Assembly: GCA_033557835.1 (NCBI GenBank) | Contig: JAWQRO010000066.1 | Span: forward strand, 1-63,490 | Source: Helochares maculicollis | Taxonomy: Eukaryota > Arthropoda > Insecta > Coleoptera > Hydrophilidae | Length of the DNA stretch: 63,490 bases | Reading direction: 5' to 3' | Shown here: positions 60,312 to 63,490 of the stretch, one piece after another | Position numbering within the stretch: the first letter of the stretch is position 1 | Layout of the letters: every line of letters starts with the position of its first letter | Made by a program: the position numbers and the translations under genes | Notes under the pieces: model-generated | Seen by the model: only the letters and a program-made list of their open reading frames with translations | What the model was told of the DNA's origin: nothing | Database searches by the model: none

Positions 60312-63300
60312 CTGAGTAAAGCAAAGCAAAGTAGAGGGTTAAGGATATTGTAAGCTGAGACCATTCCCAAGCGCTGTTATTCAGTTTACTGTTTGGCCAA
60401 ATCTCTCGGGTATTACACACGTTTTGTTATTGGGATATTAAACGGGGGCGTTTGTTATTCGGAAGGACTACTGCCCCCGTTGCGTTAGTTTTAGGATATG
60501 AGACACGACAGGGTTAAAAGAGGGTCTGATAGTTTGACGGCAAACAATAGCAAAATTAAATTCTGCGTGCTCTTTACCGCTCAACTTCCGCCCGTAATCG
60601 ATGGTTTCCAAATTAAATCAGATATCATCTCTGGAGCACTATGGCCTGAAAACAGAGATCTATGGTAAAAGCATACAAAATTGCTTGCTATTAGGCTTTA
60701 CTGCTCTGATATCTTAAACCTCATTAAAGACAATTCACAATTTCCGTGACCTTTGGAAAGCGACTTGTTACCGCAATTTTCTTTTAACGCTGTGCTAATG
60801 CTAAATTTATACTGTGGGTCACAACATTTATTTCAAAAGCAACCAACAGTTCGATAATACTTAAGATGACATTATTTAATCATCGTTCAAGCTCCGACAA
60901 AATTTTGTTAAAAAATATGCTTAGAAATTCTCATTCTCAGACCACACTGCAATGTAACAATCTGTGCTAACTTCGCTTCAAAGCTATTAAGCGTTTTGTT
61001 GAATGGAGGGGAAACCTATCACTCTCATTCATGTTTGGCATTATTTATACAGAAAAGAGAAAATCGAAATATGAAAACAGTAATTACGGAGTACCCTGAA
61101 AAACGCTTTTCATTCGTCCCGTTTGACGTTTAATTAAAAAACCAATAAAACACTCAATGTTTCCGCGATTTTAAAGACCGAGGTTGTTGGGGTAGGAGCA
61201 CAGTAGAATTATTCATGAAAGCCCTTTTCTTCTGGGATTGCCGAGAGGTGTTTTTTTGGTCCCAATTATAGCCGCGAAATTGGTTCTTAATATGTACATT
61301 CAACTCGGATTTAAAACTATTTTAGTTGGAAGCAAGCTATGGAACTTTAATTGAGTTTAAGTATAAGCTCGTTCGCATAAAAGTTTTAATAAAGGACTCT
61401 TTGATTTTTTTATTGGGATTATTCTATAAGTAAAGAGCAATTTTTAATTTATTAATGTTTAATGAGTTGTTGCGGGAAACTGGATTTTCTGGATGAGAGA
61501 TTACTTAATTCATCATTGTTTCGACGTTTTGGCAAGTTGTCACCGGTTGCTTTACAAACATATTGTAACTTAAAGAGTAAACTCTTAAAAATTTAGACTT
61601 TTAAAAAGTACAAAGTATACCAAAAATTGACACCGTTTTTCGTTTCCAGATCAATGGTATGAAATATCACATTAAGAAATTGTAGGTTATTGTTAGCAAT
61701 TAACTGCAATGTCCTCTTAGGGTTTCCGCATACATTCTATTTACTGCATTTTTTGATTTTTTTTTGTGTGAAAACTATGTTTGGACGATCTTTGTTCACT
61801 TTTGCAAGAATCAGCCAAAACAGTCTATTGTTATCTAAGCTGAATGGCCAAAAAATAGCTGAGCTGAGCTGAGCCTAGTCTAATGTAATCCTAATTACCA
61901 ATTACCAATATTTTTATTTTGTCCTTCAAAAGAGGAGTATTGAAGCGTTCTCCCTTGTAATAGAGTGCGAAACGTTGCCATTTTTAATGTTTAAATTTAG
62001 ATTTCATGCGAAAACAAAAACATTTTGTATACGTGTTATTTAGTGTCAACTTATGCTTCTGACACACATTATATGAAAATGTTAAAATATAAAAAAAATA
62101 GTTATGGAGAAAACAGGAATGTAACATTTTCATTAAAACTTTAATAAAGAACTTTTAAAGCCTGTTTCAAAATTAAGTTACAAAACTTAAAGGGGTGGTA
62201 GATATAAGAAATAATAAGCGATATGTTTTTGTTTGCATTTTGGGGTATTATTAGTAACCGAGATGTTAATTACATGTACATGTTAGGAACCACTGTTGGA
62301 ATCACGACGTCGTCGGCTGTACACAAACGAATTTTATCGGCATTTCAAAGAATCACCTTCTTGTTTACGCTTAAAGCATCTAGACTTGAAACTGATGCAA
62401 TAATAATAATAAAACCTTCATTGAAAAGAAATAAAGACGAGCGAAAAAAGTTAAACGCCCAATAAATTTCAACCGAAAACGAAAAACAAGCGCCACATGT
62501 TTGGTTGGGTTGCGTTCATTTCAATTTGTTTTTCATACATTATTTACTGTTACGTAAGCTAGCTAAACTTTTTTTATGCTTTGTTCAAAGAAAGACATAT
62601 TTACTAATATGCAAATCATCTGAACTTACTAATCACGAAACAAGAAGAACCATCATTTTATTGTAAATAAGGTGATAAAAATGAAAGCGGATGCCCATCA
62701 AAAAACGTAAAGCGCAATAAATTTACAACCTCAGACGCAGGAGAAGCGGTGCATGTTTTTCTGTCGTCGCAATAACATGAATTTGCACTATTAATTGTGA
62801 TAGAAATTGACTGTAGTCCATCGTATTTACGCAGCCATCGAATTTTAGCCTTAAAGAATGTCGACAATTAAGTTATTGTTTAAGTTTGCGATGTATAATG
62901 TAACCACCCTTTTTGCAGGCGGTAATATAAAGCGATATTCTTTCGAGGTCACGTTCGATTTCCTGTTCTAATATCAACGCGCTCGAATAAAATTTTACTT
63001 AGATGGTTGTTTATGTTCTTTTTTCTGTTTTTATATTATTAGGAAGGCTGTGTGTTCGTGAAATAATTTTATCTCGTAATTATGACGGATCTAACGCTTT
63101 GTTTTGATTGTGATGCCGGAATTTTTATAGAGATAAAGGTGACGTTAGTTTGCGTTTTATGATGTAATCATCTTTCTTGCGACGGAAGATAATAATACAA
63201 AGCGATCTTTTTTCGAGGTCACGTTCTATTTTAAATGGTTCAAAAACGCGGAGCTATAGAACTTGACTTCAATGGTTGTTTATGTTTTTTCTGTTTCTCT

Positions 63301-63490
63301 TTAATAGGGACGATTTTGCGTTCATGACAAATTTAATCTCGAGGTTTTGAAGGATCTAACGATGTGTTTGATTGTGATGCCGATATTTTTATAGCAATAA
63401 CGGTGCCGTTGAATCTGTATAATATTCTTTAACCCAGCACGGTCTATCGGCATAATTTTAATTATACCAGGAGTCCCAAATTGGCCAAAT
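60312..63490. other. Upstream of visible mGluR exons (probable intron)
   Basis: No TM1-TM2 exon of mGluR was recognised on the minus strand, so this is probably a large intron of that gene continuing past the window. No other gene is supported; the frames at 61690-61872 and 62223-62465 have no motifs. The right end is a tandem repeat (62878-63412). Confidence 0.5.
62878..63412. repeat. Tandem duplication, about 267-bp unit
   Basis: Copy 1 (about 62878-63146) and copy 2 (about 63147-63412) share ordered blocks: AAAGCGAT, TTTCGAGGTCACGTTC, ATGGTTGTTTATG, GGATCTAACG, GATTGTGATGCCG and TTTTTATAG. Offsets between matching blocks are 265-269 bases. Sequence after 63412 may start a third copy. The copies are clearly diverged. 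Confidence 0.85.

Noticed and set aside
1..63490. tRNA, rRNA, CRISPR array, riboswitch or bacterial operon
   Set aside because: Looked for by eye on both strands; none seen, and the split genes show a eukaryotic nuclear sequence.

Overview
The window is animal nuclear DNA, almost certainly from an insect. It is AT-rich, its genes are split by GT-AG introns, and the gene set is metazoan: RNF185, an axonemal dynein chain, Iml1/DEPDC5, NDUFA5, UpSET and a metabotropic glutamate receptor. The selenoprotein M relative has cysteine where most animals have selenocysteine. That fits an insect lineage that lost selenoproteins (beetles, Lepidoptera and Hymenoptera are known cases); a beetle is my guess, from overall feel only. 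I rebuilt gene models by hand from open frames, splice sites, codon phase and family motifs. Phases agree across every junction reported, but no alignment or transcript was available.

Layout. 1-267: 3' end of a decayed mariner element. 1583-3415 (+): RNF185-type ER RING ubiquitin ligase, 3 exons. 4545-6041 (-): SELENOM-like ER redox protein, 2 exons. 6683-8481 (+): axonemal dynein intermediate chain DNAI4/WDR78, 2 exons. 9103-22075 (+): Iml1 (DEPDC5, GATOR1 subunit), 18 exons, 1519 residues, including one GC-AG intron and a cluster of very small exons. 23237-23593 (+): NDUFA5, single exon. 29360-48694 (+): UpSET (KMT2E/SETD5 family), 11 exons, 1812 residues, with PHD and SET domains. Its large introns hold a complete but dead mariner (40847-42096), a piggyBac-like short element (46494-47365) and a TA microsatellite. 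53764-60311 (-): the last five coding exons of an mGluR, from TM3 to the C-terminus; the rest lies beyond the right edge or in unseen upstream exons. 60312-63490: mostly featureless, ending in a tandem repeat of about 267 bp.

The genes do not form an operon or pathway. They are ordinary neighbours: ER protein quality control (RNF185, SELENOM-like), ciliary motility (DNAI4), nutrient sensing through TORC1 (Iml1), respiration (NDUFA5), chromatin (UpSET) and synaptic signalling (mGluR). RNF185 and the SELENOM-like gene are convergent, the SELENOM-like gene and DNAI4 are divergent and share a promoter interval of about 640 bp, and UpSET and mGluR are convergent across about 5 kb.

I found no convincing new biological system. 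The most useful results are the hand-resolved gene structures (a hidden 46-nt first coding exon of UpSET, a candidate in-frame cassette exon, the GC-AG intron, the Iml1 small exons), a CTCF-like plus Pho/YY1-like motif pair just upstream of the UpSET start, and an unusual repeat array in an mGluR intron whose units carry splice-like signals on the opposite strand.
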